From assembly GCA_963702055.1 (NCBI GenBank), contig OY969702.1:1612001-1676000 (forward strand): 64,000 nt of DNA. Reading direction: 5' to 3'. Below are positions 8,105 to 16,277 of this stretch, piece by piece (the first letter of the stretch is position 1; each line of letters begins with the position of its first letter). Below the pieces are notes generated by a model, which saw only the letters and a list, made by a program, of their open reading frames with translations, did not search any database and had not been told where the DNA came from. The stretch is from CAWINX01 sp963702055. GTDB taxonomy: Bacteria > Actinomycetota > Thermoleophilia > Solirubrobacterales > 70-9. The position numbers were made by a program, and so were the translations under genes.

Positions 8105-9463
8105 TCAGGCCCTTCGAAATTTTTTTCTGAGCGCCTCCAGACGGCGGCCCAACTCGGCCTCGAAGCCACGCTCGGTCGGCGCGTAGAAACGGCTCTCCTC
8201 CAGGCCGGGAGGCAACAGCGGCTGGTCGCTAACACCACCGGGCTCGTCGTGCGCGTAGCGGTAGCCGACGCCGCGCCCGAGCTTCTCGGCGCCGGGGTAG
8301 TGAGCGTCGCGGAGGTAGTCGGGCGGCGGCTTGGCGCCGTTGCGGCGGACCTCGCCGCGCGCCGCGCCGAGGCCTTTGTAGGAGGCGTTGGACTTCGGCG
8401 CCAAGGCGAGGTAGACGGCGGCCTGGGCGAGGTTGAGCGCGCACTCGGGGAGGCCGACCCGGTCGACCGCGCTTGCCGCGGCGTCGGCGACCAGCAGGGC
8501 CTGGGGATCGGCGTTGCCGACGTCCTCGGAGGCGAGGATGACCATCCGCCGGGCGATGAAGCGCGGGTCCTCGCCGCCCTCCAGCATCACCGCCAGGTAG
8601 TAGAGCGAGGCGTCGACGTCGGAGCCGCGGGTCGCCTTGATCCAGGCCGAGACGAAATCGTAGTGGCGGTCGCCCTCGCGGTCGTAGTCGAGCGCCTTGC
8701 GCTGCAGCGCGTCCTCGATCGCGGCGACGTCGATCGTCGCCGACTTCGACCCACTCCCGGCCCGGGCGAAGTCGGCAGCGCGCTCGACCGCGCGCTCCAG
8801 CGCCGAGAGCGCGACCCTGGCGTCGCCGCCGCAGCGCTGCGCCAGCATCTCCAGCGCCGAGTCCTCGACCGGCGGCGGGTCGGCGAGGCCGCGCTCGGGG
8901 TCGGCGAGCGCCCGCCGCAACAGCGCCTCGACCTGTTCGGCCTCGAGCGGCCGCAGCTCATATACCTGGCAGCGCGAGAGCAGCGCCGAGTTGACCTCGA
9001 AGTAGGGGTTCTCGGTGGTCGCCCCGATCAGGGTCAGCAGTCCCTCCTCGACCGCCGGGAGCAGCGCGTCCTGCTGGGCCTTGTTGAAGCGATGAATCTC
9101 GTCGAGGAAGAGGATCGTCGGCCTCCCCGCCCCCTCGCGCCGCTCGCGCGCTCGCTCGATCACCCCGCGGATCTCCGCTTTGCCCGCGTTGACCGCCGAC
9201 TCCTCCTCAAACGCCCCCTCTGCCCCCGCCGCCGCGATCCGCGCCAGTGTCGTCTTCCCCGCTCCGGGCGGCCCGTACAAGATCGCGCTATGAGGATGCC
9301 CACTCTCAATCGCGGTCCTCAGCGCCGAACCCTCACCAAGAACGTGCTCCTGCCCCACCAGCTCATCCAAGCTACGCGGCCGCATCCGCACGGCGAGTGG
9401 AGCATCCGCAGCTGGGACACCGCCTGTGCGCGCCTGCTCCGTATCGAACAGTCGGTCGTTCAC
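8105..9463 (-). CDS. rarA: Replication-associated recombination ATPase RarA/MgsA
   Basis: A 452-aa AAA+ clamp-loader-like ATPase that works at stalled replication forks. The GTG at 9463 (MNDRLFDTEQ) is preferred because the open frame upstream is made of the palindrome at 9480-9543. Landmarks are PLAVRMRPRSLDELVGQEH, Walker A GPPGAGKTT, Walker B ILFLDEIHRF, sensor 1 GATTENP and arginine finger ALLSRC. The C-terminal MgsA tetramerisation domain contains DVDASLYYLAVMLEGGEDP and ASEDVGNADP. It is divergent from the dehydrogenase at 9570 and is followed by the candidate structured RNA. Confidence 0.96.
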   Translation of the reverse strand: MNDRLFDTEQARTGGVPAADAPLAVRMRPRSLDELVGQEHVLGEGSALRTAIESGHPHSAILYGPPGAGKTTLARIAAAGAEGAFEEESAVNAGKAEIRGVIERARERREGAGRPTILFLDEIHRFNKAQQDALLPAVEEGLLTLIGATTENPYFEVNSALLSRCQVYELRPLEAEQVEALLRRALADPERGLADPPPVEDSALEMLAQRCGGDARVALSALERAVERAADFARAGSGSKSATIDVAAIEDALQRKALDYDREGDRHYDFVSAWIKATRGSDVDASLYYLAVMLEGGEDPRFIARRMVILASEDVGNADPQALLVADAAASAVDRVGLPECALNLAQAAVYLALAPKSNASYKGLGAARGEVRRNGAKPPPDYLRDAHYPGAEKLGRGVGYRYAHDEPGGVSDQPLLPPGLEESRFYAPTERGFEAELGRRLEALRKKFRRA

Positions 9464-9479
9464 CAAGCCGAGTATGAGG

Positions 9480-9543
9480 GTGCCGGGGGAAGGGGTCGGG
9501 GGAGCCTCCCCGCTGTTGCTCCCCCGACCCCTTCCCCCGGCAC
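9480..9543 (+). repeat. Perfect 26-bp-arm palindrome between divergent genes
   Basis: Arm 9480-9505 starts GTGCCGGGGGAAGGGG and is perfectly complementary to 9518-9543, with a 12-nt loop. It lies between the starts of rarA and the aldehyde dehydrogenase, i.e. in both 5' regions. A degenerate relative with the same GCCGGGGG ends is at 22273-22303. Confidence 0.9.
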
Positions 9544-9569
9544 CTCCCAACCCCGCTTAGAATCGACCG

Positions 9570-11162
9570 ATGGCCACCACAGAAGCACGCCCCGCCGCGT
9601 CCACCCTCGAGAGCTTCAACCCGGCGACCGGAGAGCTGGTCGGCTCCGTCCCGACGATCACCCCGGACCAGGTCCAGGCAGTCGTCGACGACGTCGCCCG
9701 GGTCCAGCCCGCCTGGGCCGAGCTGAGCCTGGCCGACCGCGCCAAGTACATGCGCCGCGCCGCCGACGCCCTGCTCGACGACATCGACGACATCGCCGAG
9801 CTGCTGGTCCACGAGCAGGGCAAGCCGCGCGTCGAGGCCTACACGATGGAGCTGCTGCCGACCGTTGACGCGCTGCACTGGTGCGCGAAGGCCGGGCCGA
9901 AGATCCTCGCCGACGAGAAGGTGCGGATGTCCCAGGCCTTCCTGATGAGCAAGAAAGGCCGCTTCACCTACGAGCCGATCGGCGTGGTCGGGGTGATCGC
10001 GCCCTGGAACTATCCCTGGTCGATCCCCTTTGGCGAGGTGGCGATCGCGCTGATGGCGGGCAACGGCGTCGTGCTGAAGCCGGCCAGCCTGACGCCGCTG
10101 CTCGGCGAGGCGATCGCCCGCGTCTTCGAGAAGGGCGGCCTGCCCGAGGGACTGGTCCGCGTCGTCCACGGCGGTGGCGCGGTCGGCGACGCGCTGGCCC
10201 GCTCCAGCGTCGGCAAGGTCTTCTTCACCGGCTCGGTCGAAGTTGGCCGCAAGGTCGGCGAGGTCTGCGCCCAGCAGCTCAAGGGCTCCGTCCTGGAGCT
10301 GGGCGGCAAGGACCCGATGATCGTCTGCGCCGACGCCGACCTCGACAACGCCGTCTCCGGCGCCGTCTGGGGGGGCTTCGCCAACGCCGGGCAGACCTGC
10401 TCGGGGATCGAGCGCGTCTACGTCGTCCGCGAGGTCGCCGACCGCTTCGTCGAGGGGGTCGCCCGCGAGGCGCAGAAGCTTTGCCTCGGCGACCCGATGC
10501 GGTGGGAGACCGAGATCGGCCCGATGACGGCCGACACTCAGTACGAGATCGTCGTCGACCTGATCGCCGACGCGGAGGCCTCCGGGGCGACCAAGCTCTG
10601 CGGCGGTCCGACCGAGGTCGCCGGCCTCTCCGGCAAGTTCGTCGCGCCGACCGTCCTCACCGGAGTCACCCACGAGATGCGGATCATGCGCGAGGAGATC
10701 TTCGGTCCCGTGCTGCCGATCGTCGTCGTCGAGAACGAGCAGGAGGCAATCGACCTCGCCAACGACTCGGAGTTCGGCCTCGGCGCCTCGGTCTGGACCA
10801 AGGATCGCCAGAAGGGCGAGCGGATCGCCCGGCGGATCGAGTCCGGGATGGTCTGGGTCAACGACCACTCCTTCAGCCACGGCGCCTGCCAGTGCGCCTG
10901 GGGCGGGGTCAAGGACTCCGGCGTCGGCCGCTCCCACTCCAAATTCGGCTTCTACGAGTGCGTCAACGTGAAGATGAACGCCTGGGAGCCGGGGCTGACC
11001 CGCGACTTCTGGTGGCACCCCTACGACGCCACCCTCGGCGAGGCTGTCCGCGCCTCGGCCAAGCTGCTCTACGGCAAGGGCGCGACGCGGACCAAGGCCC
11101 TGCGAGAGGGTGCGGCGCCCCTTCTCAAGGTCGGGCGTCGCACCCTGCGCAAGCGCGGCTGA
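9570..11162 (+). CDS. Aldehyde dehydrogenase (succinate-semialdehyde type)
   Basis: A 530-aa NAD(P)-dependent aldehyde dehydrogenase. The start ATG is well placed just after the palindrome and an AGAATCGACCG leader. Motifs: PIGVVGVIAPWNYPW, FFTGSVEVGRKVGE (Rossmann glycine motif), LELGGKDPMIV (general base Glu), ANAGQTCSGIERVYV (catalytic Cys) and EEIFGPVLPIVVV. It resembles the succinate-semialdehyde and broad aliphatic aldehyde dehydrogenases. The C-terminal about 40 residues (YGKGATRTKALREGAAPL) extend beyond the usual end, as in membrane-associated fatty-aldehyde dehydrogenases, although no hydrophobic anchor is present. Transcribed alone. Confidence 0.92.
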   Translation: MATTEARPAASTLESFNPATGELVGSVPTITPDQVQAVVDDVARVQPAWAELSLADRAKYMRRAADALLDDIDDIAELLVHEQGKPRVEAYTMELLPTVDALHWCAKAGPKILADEKVRMSQAFLMSKKGRFTYEPIGVVGVIAPWNYPWSIPFGEVAIALMAGNGVVLKPASLTPLLGEAIARVFEKGGLPEGLVRVVHGGGAVGDALARSSVGKVFFTGSVEVGRKVGEVCAQQLKGSVLELGGKDPMIVCADADLDNAVSGAVWGGFANAGQTCSGIERVYVVREVADRFVEGVAREAQKLCLGDPMRWETEIGPMTADTQYEIVVDLIADAEASGATKLCGGPTEVAGLSGKFVAPTVLTGVTHEMRIMREEIFGPVLPIVVVENEQEAIDLANDSEFGLGASVWTKDRQKGERIARRIESGMVWVNDHSFSHGACQCAWGGVKDSGVGRSHSKFGFYECVNVKMNAWEPGLTRDFWWHPYDATLGEAVRASAKLLYGKGATRTKALREGAAPLLKVGRRTLRKRG

Positions 11163-11195
11163 CTCGGCTCAGCCGCGCTTGATGGCTGACCCGCC

Positions 11196-11561
11196 TCAGC
11201 CGCCTTTGATCACGATCGTCTTCGAGGTCGCGGCGGCGCACTTCGAGGTCGGCTTCGCAACGGCGAAGAGCCTGAAGGGCAGGTTGCCCTTGAATTTGAG
11301 CGTGGAAGGATCGACTTTCCAACCGCCTTTGTCCTCGGAGGTGGTCCGTCCGAGCGCGCCGTGGCCCTTCTGCTTCAGCACCACCTTGCGACCGGCCCGG
11401 CAGGATTTGTTCGGCGACTTGACCTTGCCGAAGTAGCCGTAGGCGCTGATCGTCAGCGTGGTCTTCGAGCCGGCGACGGCCGCGGCCGGGCCGAGCGCGA
11501 CCACCGCGAGCGTCACCGCCAACCCGGCCACTCCCGCCTTCATCCTGATTCCTGTGTTCAT
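11196..11561 (-). CDS. Small secreted protein
   Basis: A 121-aa exported protein. The ATG at 11561 has a strong ribosome site (AAGGAGGG) and a signal peptide ending near AAAVAG. The mature part is about 90 residues, beta-rich, with two cysteines (NKSCRAGRK and TSKCAAATSK) that could form a disulfide. The pattern CRAGRKVVLKQK resembles short extracellular beta-sandwich proteins repeated in Solirubrobacterales-type genomes. Function unknown. It is isolated between the vapBC pair and the converging dehydrogenase. Confidence 0.75.
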   Translation of the reverse strand: MNTGIRMKAGVAGLAVTLAVVALGPAAAVAGSKTTLTISAYGYFGKVKSPNKSCRAGRKVVLKQKGHGALGRTTSEDKGGWKVDPSTLKFKGNLPFRLFAVAKPTSKCAAATSKTIVIKGG

Positions 11562-11623
11562 CGATCCCTCCTTGGCGAAGTTGTGCGGCCCAGCCTAGAC
11601 GGTTTCGGATCGGAATCCGGCGC

Positions 11624-12025
11624 CTACTTCCAGACCCGCAGCGGCGTGTGCTCGGCAAGCCGGTCGAAGTCGACGTCGGCGTGCAGGAGGACGGCGTCCA
11701 TGCGGATGCAGATCGCGGCGATCAGCAGATCGACGTTTGAGCGGATCGTGTGGCCCTCCCGCCGCAGCACCCGGAAGAGGCGCGCCGCGTGGACGAAGTC
11801 CTCCATCTCCTCGAACGCAAGGACGGGAAAGTGCGCTAACTCTTTCCGCAGTTTTCCCGCGCCGGCGTCGTCCCGCGCTCCCTTCAGCACCTCGGTGTAG
11901 ACGGGGGCCGGAACGGCGACGTCGGCGTTCTGTGCGATCAGCTCCCGCAGACTGCCCACACCGGGAGCGTCTCCAGACGGGTTGTTGAAGGCGTTGATCC
12001 AGACGCTGCTGTCGACCGCGATCAA
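11624..12025 (-). CDS. vapC: PIN-domain ribonuclease toxin (VapC)
   Basis: A 133-aa PIN-domain protein, the presumptive RNase toxin of a type II toxin-antitoxin pair. The TTG at 12025 overlaps the vapB stop as TTGA and gives MIAVDSSVWINAF. The acidic residues of the active site are visible in order: Asp in AVDSSVW, Glu in VYTEVLKG, Asp in SNVDLLIAA and Asp in HADVDFDRLA. Length is normal for VapC. Translational coupling to the antitoxin is suggested by the 4-nt overlap. Confidence 0.93.
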   Translation of the reverse strand: MIAVDSSVWINAFNNPSGDAPGVGSLRELIAQNADVAVPAPVYTEVLKGARDDAGAGKLRKELAHFPVLAFEEMEDFVHAARLFRVLRREGHTIRSNVDLLIAAICIRMDAVLLHADVDFDRLAEHTPLRVWK

Positions 12026-12342
12026 CGGCCCTCGCGACGCTTCCTCGCCTGGCGTTCCTTCCACTCGCGCTGGCCCTGGAGCAGGGCCTCGATGTCCCGC
12101 GCCGTTTCTTCGGGGTCCGGCTTCAACTCGGGCAGATTCGGCGGCAGCGGGTCCTGCGTGCGCAACTCCTCCAGGGGCGGGAAGTCCGGGTATTTCCCGA
12201 ACAAATCGAGGATGCTCTTGCGGCGCTCCCGCTGCACCAGCTCGCGCAGCGCGTAGTCGACCGCCTCGCGCTTCGTGCGCAGGCCGAACAACTCCATCGC
12301 TTCGGCGATCAGCTCGTCGTCGATCTCTATGTTCGTGCGCAT
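12022..12342 (-). CDS. vapB: VapB antitoxin, ribbon-helix-helix type
   Basis: A 106-aa antitoxin with an N-terminal MRTNIEIDDELIAEAMELFG strand and helix typical of the VapB/DUF2191 ribbon-helix-helix family. It binds its own promoter and neutralises VapC through the C-terminal Pro- and charge-rich tail (PELKPDPEETARDIEALL). The ATG at 12342 is preferred over the upstream in-frame start because homologues begin at MRTN. Three TACACA boxes at 12342-12381 lie upstream, between it and ccmA. Confidence 0.92.
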   Translation of the reverse strand: MRTNIEIDDELIAEAMELFGLRTKREAVDYALRELVQRERRKSILDLFGKYPDFPPLEELRTQDPLPPNLPELKPDPEETARDIEALLQGQREWKERQARKRREGR

Positions 12343-12381
12343 ACACAACAGCCTACACACGTTCCCAGTGATCTCTACACA
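12342..12381 (-). promoter_or_regulatory. Candidate VapBC operator repeats
   Basis: TGTGTA (TACACA on the + strand) occurs at 12342-12347, 12354-12359 and 12376-12381 just upstream of and touching the vapB start. Repeated boxes beside an autoregulated toxin-antitoxin operon suggest VapB binding sites. This is an inference from position. Confidence 0.4.
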
Positions 12382-12445
12382 TATGGCGCGCGGAATGTGA
12401 CGATTCGGCGCCGAAAACCTCGCGCAAGGGACAATCCACCGGCCG

Positions 12446-13126
12446 ATGGCAGAGCGAGGGCGAAACGACGCGGCGATCGCGGTCTCCGGGCTGCGGCGCG
12501 ACTACGGGGAAAGGACGGCGCTGGACGGCGTCGGCTTCGAGCTGGCGGCGGGCGAGTCGCTGGTCGTGCTGGGACCGAACGGAGCCGGCAAGACGACGCT
12601 GCTGCGCATCCTCGCGACCCTGCTGCGTCCCAGCGGCGGTGAGGCGCGGGTCCTCGGTTGCTCGCTGCCCCGCGAGGCCTGGAAGCTGCGCGGGCGGGTC
12701 GGCTACCTCGGTCACGAGCCGTTGCTCTACCGCGACCTGACCGGGGTCGAGAACCTGCGCTTCCACGCTCGGCTGCACGGAGTCGAGCGCGGCCGCGCCG
12801 AGGCGCGGATCGCCGAGCTGCTCGACGCGGTGGGGATGCGCCGGCGCGGCGGCGACCGCGTCGCCGAGCTCTCCGCCGGGATGCGCCAGCGCCTGGCGAT
12901 CTGCCGCTGCGTCCTGCACGAGCCGGCGCTGCTGCTGCTCGACGAGCCCGACTCGAATCTGGACGCCGAGGGCCGCGAAGCGGCGCGAGCGCTGATCGGC
13001 CCGGACGAAGGACACACCCGGGTGATCGTCACCCACGACCCCGAGCGCTACGCGGACGAGGCGGACCGGGTCCTCCGCCTCGACGTCGACGGGCGCGCCG
13101 AATTGAGCGAGGCGACCGCGGCATGA
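12446..13126 (+). CDS. ccmA: Haem exporter ATP-binding protein CcmA
   Basis: A 226-aa ABC ATPase subunit of the CcmABCD complex that handles haem for cytochrome c maturation at the cytoplasmic membrane. Walker A is GPNGAGKTT, the signature motif is LSAGMRQRL, Walker B is LLLLDEPDSNLD and the switch His is in VIVTHDPERY. It is the first gene of a long + strand operon and its stop overlaps the ccmB start (ATGA). The assignment as CcmA rather than a generic ABC ATPase rests on the neighbours ccmB, ccmC and ccmD. Confidence 0.93.
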   Translation: MAERGRNDAAIAVSGLRRDYGERTALDGVGFELAAGESLVVLGPNGAGKTTLLRILATLLRPSGGEARVLGCSLPREAWKLRGRVGYLGHEPLLYRDLTGVENLRFHARLHGVERGRAEARIAELLDAVGMRRRGGDRVAELSAGMRQRLAICRCVLHEPALLLLDEPDSNLDAEGREAARALIGPDEGHTRVIVTHDPERYADEADRVLRLDVDGRAELSEATAA

Positions 13127-13803
13127 CCCCCACGCGCACCGCCTTCGCGGCGATCCTCGCCAAGGACCTGCGCGCCGAGCTGCGCACCCTGCAGTCGCTG
13201 CCGGCGATGGCGCTCTTCGCCGTCACCACCTTCGTCATCTTCCGCTTCGGCCTCGACCGCACCCACCTTTCCGGCAGCCTCGCCGCCGGGGTGCTCTGGG
13301 CGACCCTGCTGTTCGCCGCGGTGCTCGGCGTCAACCGCCTCTTCGTCGCCGAGCGCGAGGAGGGCGGCTTCGACGCGATCCGCCTCGCCCCGATCGACCG
13401 CACTGCGCTGTTCATGGCCAAGGCGGCGGCGCTGCTCGTCTACCTCGCGGTGCTGGAGGCGATCGTCGTCCCCGTCTTCGCCCTCTTCTTCCTCGACTCG
13501 GCCGCGGCGCTGCTCCCCCTGATCGCGGTCCTCGCCCTCGCCGACCTCGGCCTCGCCGCGACCGGCACGCTGATCTCCTCGATGGCGGTGCACTCGCGGG
13601 CCCGCGACCTGCTCGTCCCGCTCGTCCTCCTCCCCATGGTCGTGCCGCTGATGATCGCGGCGACCGGCGCCACCGACCCGCTGCTCGCCCTGGGCGGTCC
13701 CGGTTACCACCGCTTCGACACCTGGCTTGCGGTGCTCGGCCTATACGATCTGGTCTTCCTCCTGGTCGGATACGCGGTGTTCGACTTCCTCCTGGAGGAC
13801 TGA
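13123..13803 (+). CDS. ccmB: Haem exporter permease CcmB
   Basis: A 226-aa membrane protein with about six hydrophobic segments. The family pattern is visible at the N-terminus (FAAILAKDLRAELRTLQSLPAM, of which KDLRAELR is the usual coupling region) and in LFVAEREEGGFDAIRLAPIDR. The ATG overlaps the ccmA stop by 4 nt. It forms the permease partner of CcmA, and its product acts in the cytoplasmic membrane. Confidence 0.93.
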   Translation: MTPTRTAFAAILAKDLRAELRTLQSLPAMALFAVTTFVIFRFGLDRTHLSGSLAAGVLWATLLFAAVLGVNRLFVAEREEGGFDAIRLAPIDRTALFMAKAAALLVYLAVLEAIVVPVFALFFLDSAAALLPLIAVLALADLGLAATGTLISSMAVHSRARDLLVPLVLLPMVVPLMIAATGATDPLLALGGPGYHRFDTWLAVLGLYDLVFLLVGYAVFDFLLED

Positions 13804-13833
13804 GCGCGCGCCGCTCCCCACCGCGAGAAACGC

Positions 13834-14556
13834 ATGTACGGCAAAGGACTCAGACCCCTCTCGATCGCGACCGTGGCGGTGATGACCGCGGCGCTCTCGC
13901 TGGTCTTCTTCTACGCCCCGCTGGACGCCGACCAGGGCTTCGTCCAGAAGATCTTCTACCTGCACGTGCCGCTCTCGATCGTCTCGCTGGTCGGCTTCGT
14001 CGGCGGCGGCTGCTTCGCGATCGCCCATCTGCGCAGCGGCGACCGGCGCTGGGACGCCTACTCCTACGTCTCGATCCACATGTCGGTGATCTTCGGCGTC
14101 GCGGTGCTGCTGACCGGCTCGATCTGGGCGCGGGCCTCCTGGGGGCACTGGTGGGTCTGGGACGAGCCGACCCTGGTCAGCTTCCTGATCGTCTTCCTCA
14201 TGTACGCGACCTACTACCCGTTCCGCTACGCGATCGAGGACCCCGAGCGCCAGGGGCGCTACGCCTCGGTCTTCGCGATCACCGCGGGGGCGTTCGTGCC
14301 GCTCAACTTCATCGCCGTGCGGCTCGCCCAGAGCCTCGTCCACCCGCGCGTCTTCGCGACGACGAACGGCGGCCTGCCCGGCTCGATGATGCTGACCTTC
14401 CTCGTCTGCCTGGCGGCGATGGCGCTGCTCTGGGTGACCCTGGTCAAGTTCGAGCTGACCGCGAAGAGCGCCTCCGGCCAACTGAAGCGGCTGCGCCGCG
14501 CGCTCGATGCGCCCGCCCCGGGCGGAGCCTCCCGCGTCGCCCCGGAGGTGAGCTAG
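13834..14556 (+). CDS. ccmC: Haem handling protein CcmC
   Basis: A 240-aa membrane protein with six predicted helices. It holds the haem-handling tryptophan motif WGHWWVWDEP and the flanking conserved histidines in IFYLHVPLS and SLVHP. CcmC binds haem at the outer face and transfers it to CcmE. No ccmE, ccmF or ccmH is visible in this window, so either they lie elsewhere or the organism uses a different downstream step. The start ATG at 13834 gives a normal length. Confidence 0.95.
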   Translation: MYGKGLRPLSIATVAVMTAALSLVFFYAPLDADQGFVQKIFYLHVPLSIVSLVGFVGGGCFAIAHLRSGDRRWDAYSYVSIHMSVIFGVAVLLTGSIWARASWGHWWVWDEPTLVSFLIVFLMYATYYPFRYAIEDPERQGRYASVFAITAGAFVPLNFIAVRLAQSLVHPRVFATTNGGLPGSMMLTFLVCLAAMALLWVTLVKFELTAKSASGQLKRLRRALDAPAPGGASRVAPEVS

Positions 14557-14814
14557 TTGCTGGAGCTGCTCGCCGACGCCCCCGCCCTGCCGCTCCATGA
14601 AGCGGGCAAGTACGTGGCCGGCGCCTACGTCGTCTTCGTGGTCCTGCTCGTCGTCTACGTCGGAATCATGGCGGCCAAACTGCAGCGGATCGAGCGGGAA
14701 CTTCGGGAATTGGCATCCTTTGCAGAAGCCCGTGCCAACGCAAACCAAGCCGCCCCCGGAAGCGGGAGTGAGGGGCCATCCATATCTGATTCTCTGGCCC
14801 CTCGCGGGAGCTGA
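14557..14814 (+). CDS. ccmD: CcmD-like small membrane protein
   Basis: An 85-aa protein starting at TTG 14557, directly abutting the ccmC stop and preceded by a GGAGGTGA ribosome site. One transmembrane helix (YVAGAYVVFVVLLVVYVGIM) is followed by the basic AAKLQRIERELREL tail that typifies CcmD, the small subunit that releases haem-loaded CcmE. The C-terminal 25 residues are a low-complexity Ser/Gly tail. Its stop codon overlaps the AGGAGG site used by hemA. Confidence 0.82.
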   Translation: MLELLADAPALPLHEAGKYVAGAYVVFVVLLVVYVGIMAAKLQRIERELRELASFAEARANANQAAPGSGSEGPSISDSLAPRGS

Positions 14815-14828
14815 GGAGGTGGCGCTTT

Positions 14829-16178
14829 ATCTCTGAGCTACTGGCGCTCGGCGTCTCCCACAAGACCGCCCCGCTTGACCTGCGCGAGCGGCTCTCGCTG
14901 ACCGAGGGGCGCGCGGTCGGCGCCCTGCGCGACCTGACCGAGGCGGCGGGAATCCACGAGGCCGCGGCGATCTCCACCTGCAACCGCACCGAGCTCTACC
15001 TGGTCGTCTCCGACCCGGTCGAGGCGGAGTCGACGGCGCTCGGCGTCCTCACCCGCCAGGCCGAGATCCGCCCCACCGAGCTGCTCGGCCACCTCTACTC
15101 GCTGCGCTCGAGCGAAGCCGTCCACCACCTCTTCCGCGTCACCGCGGGGCTCGACTCGATGATCCTCGGCGAGGCCGAGATCCAGGGCCAGGTGAAACGC
15201 GCCTACGAGCTGGCGCTGGTCGAGGGCGGCACCGGGCCGATCCTCAACCGCCTCTTCCGCGGCGCGCTCGCGGCGGGCGGGCGGGCACGCAACGAGACCG
15301 GGATCAGTGAGAAGGGGATCTCGATTTCCTCGGTCGCGGTCGAGCTCGCCCAGCGCACCCTCGGCGACCTCGCCGACCGCCGCGTCCTCGTCGTCGGCGC
15401 CGGTGAGATGGCCGAGCTGGTCGCCCGCGCCCTGGTCGCCCGTGGCGTCGCCACCGTCTTCGTCGCCAACCGCCACTACGACCGGGCGATCGGCCTCGCT
15501 CAGCGTTTCGGCGGCGCCGCCGTCCGCTTCGAGGAGCTGCCCGAGCAGCTCGAGCTGGCCGACATCGTCGTCACCGCGACCAACTCCCCCCACCACATCG
15601 TCGAGCGCGACGACGTCGCCGCGGTGATGGCGGGCCGCGAGAGACGGCCGCTGCTGCTGGTCGACATCGCCGTGCCGCGCGACGTCGAGCCGGCCTGCCG
15701 GGAGATCGCCGGGGTCAGCCTCCATGACATCGATGACGTCCAGCAGATCGTCGCCCGCAACGCCGGCGGCCGCGAGGCGGAGGCGCGGCGGGCCGAGCGG
15801 ATCATCGAGGCCGAGCAGGAGCGCTTCGAGCGCTGGCTCGCCTCGCTGGAGGTGGTGCCGACGATCGCCTCGCTGCGCGAGCGTGCCGACGAGGTGGTGC
15901 GGCGGGTGCTCGCCGAGAACGACCCCCGCTGGGAGAGCCTCAGCGAAGCCGACCGCGAGCGGGCGCAGGCAATGGCGAAGGCGATCGCCTCCCGCCTCCT
16001 GCACGAGCCGACCCTGCGGATGAAGCGGGCGGCCGGCAGCGACGACGCCTACCTGTACGTGAGCGCGCTGCGTGAGCTGTTCGGGCTCGACGCCGCCGAG
16101 ACCGAGCCGGAGGGCGAGGCGGGCGGCAACAACGTGACCGAGTTGAGAAAGGGGATGTCCGGTAGGGGTTCCACTTAA
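14829..16178 (+). CDS. hemA: Glutamyl-tRNA reductase with non-canonical start
   Basis: A 449-aa NADPH-dependent enzyme that reduces glutamyl-tRNA(Glu) to glutamate-1-semialdehyde, the first committed step of C5 tetrapyrrole synthesis. The catalytic cysteine is in ISTCNRTELYL, followed by GLDSMILGEAEIQGQVK, NADPH motif VVGAGEMAELVA and the dimerisation helix. No ATG, GTG or TTG exists in frame between the upstream stop (14787) and the first internal ATG at 15159, which would delete the catalytic Cys. An ATC at 14829 sits 9 nt after AGGAGG and gives xSELLALGVSHKTAP; CTG at 14841 is the alternative. The last codons run into the palindrome at 16151. Confidence 0.9.
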   Translation: MSELLALGVSHKTAPLDLRERLSLTEGRAVGALRDLTEAAGIHEAAAISTCNRTELYLVVSDPVEAESTALGVLTRQAEIRPTELLGHLYSLRSSEAVHHLFRVTAGLDSMILGEAEIQGQVKRAYELALVEGGTGPILNRLFRGALAAGGRARNETGISEKGISISSVAVELAQRTLGDLADRRVLVVGAGEMAELVARALVARGVATVFVANRHYDRAIGLAQRFGGAAVRFEELPEQLELADIVVTATNSPHHIVERDDVAAVMAGRERRPLLLVDIAVPRDVEPACREIAGVSLHDIDDVQQIVARNAGGREAEARRAERIIEAEQERFERWLASLEVVPTIASLRERADEVVRRVLAENDPRWESLSEADRERAQAMAKAIASRLLHEPTLRMKRAAGSDDAYLYVSALRELFGLDAAETEPEGEAGGNNVTELRKGMSGRGST

Positions 16179-16262
16179 CTTTTTCGAGGAGCGGAGATTG
16201 CTGGCGCCCGAAGCTGCGCCCGCGAAAAAGTACAAGACGTTTCACCCCTACCGGACATCCCC
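16151..16262 (+). repeat. Nested 112-bp palindrome spanning the hemA-hemC junction
   Basis: Outer arms 16151-16169 (GGGGATGTCCGGTAGGGGT) and 16244-16262 are perfectly complementary; inner arms ACTTTTTCG at 16178-16186 and 16223-16231 are nested inside. The left arm encodes the last HemA residues and its stop. The architecture matches the element at 62977-63092 although the sequence differs. Confidence 0.88.
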
Positions 16263-16277
16263 AAACCCACACGCTTG

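Noticed and set aside
8069..9868. Long + strand open frame opposite rarA
   Set aside because: An Arg/Gln-rich shadow of rarA produced by high G+C; it has no domain and runs into the next dehydrogenase in another frame.
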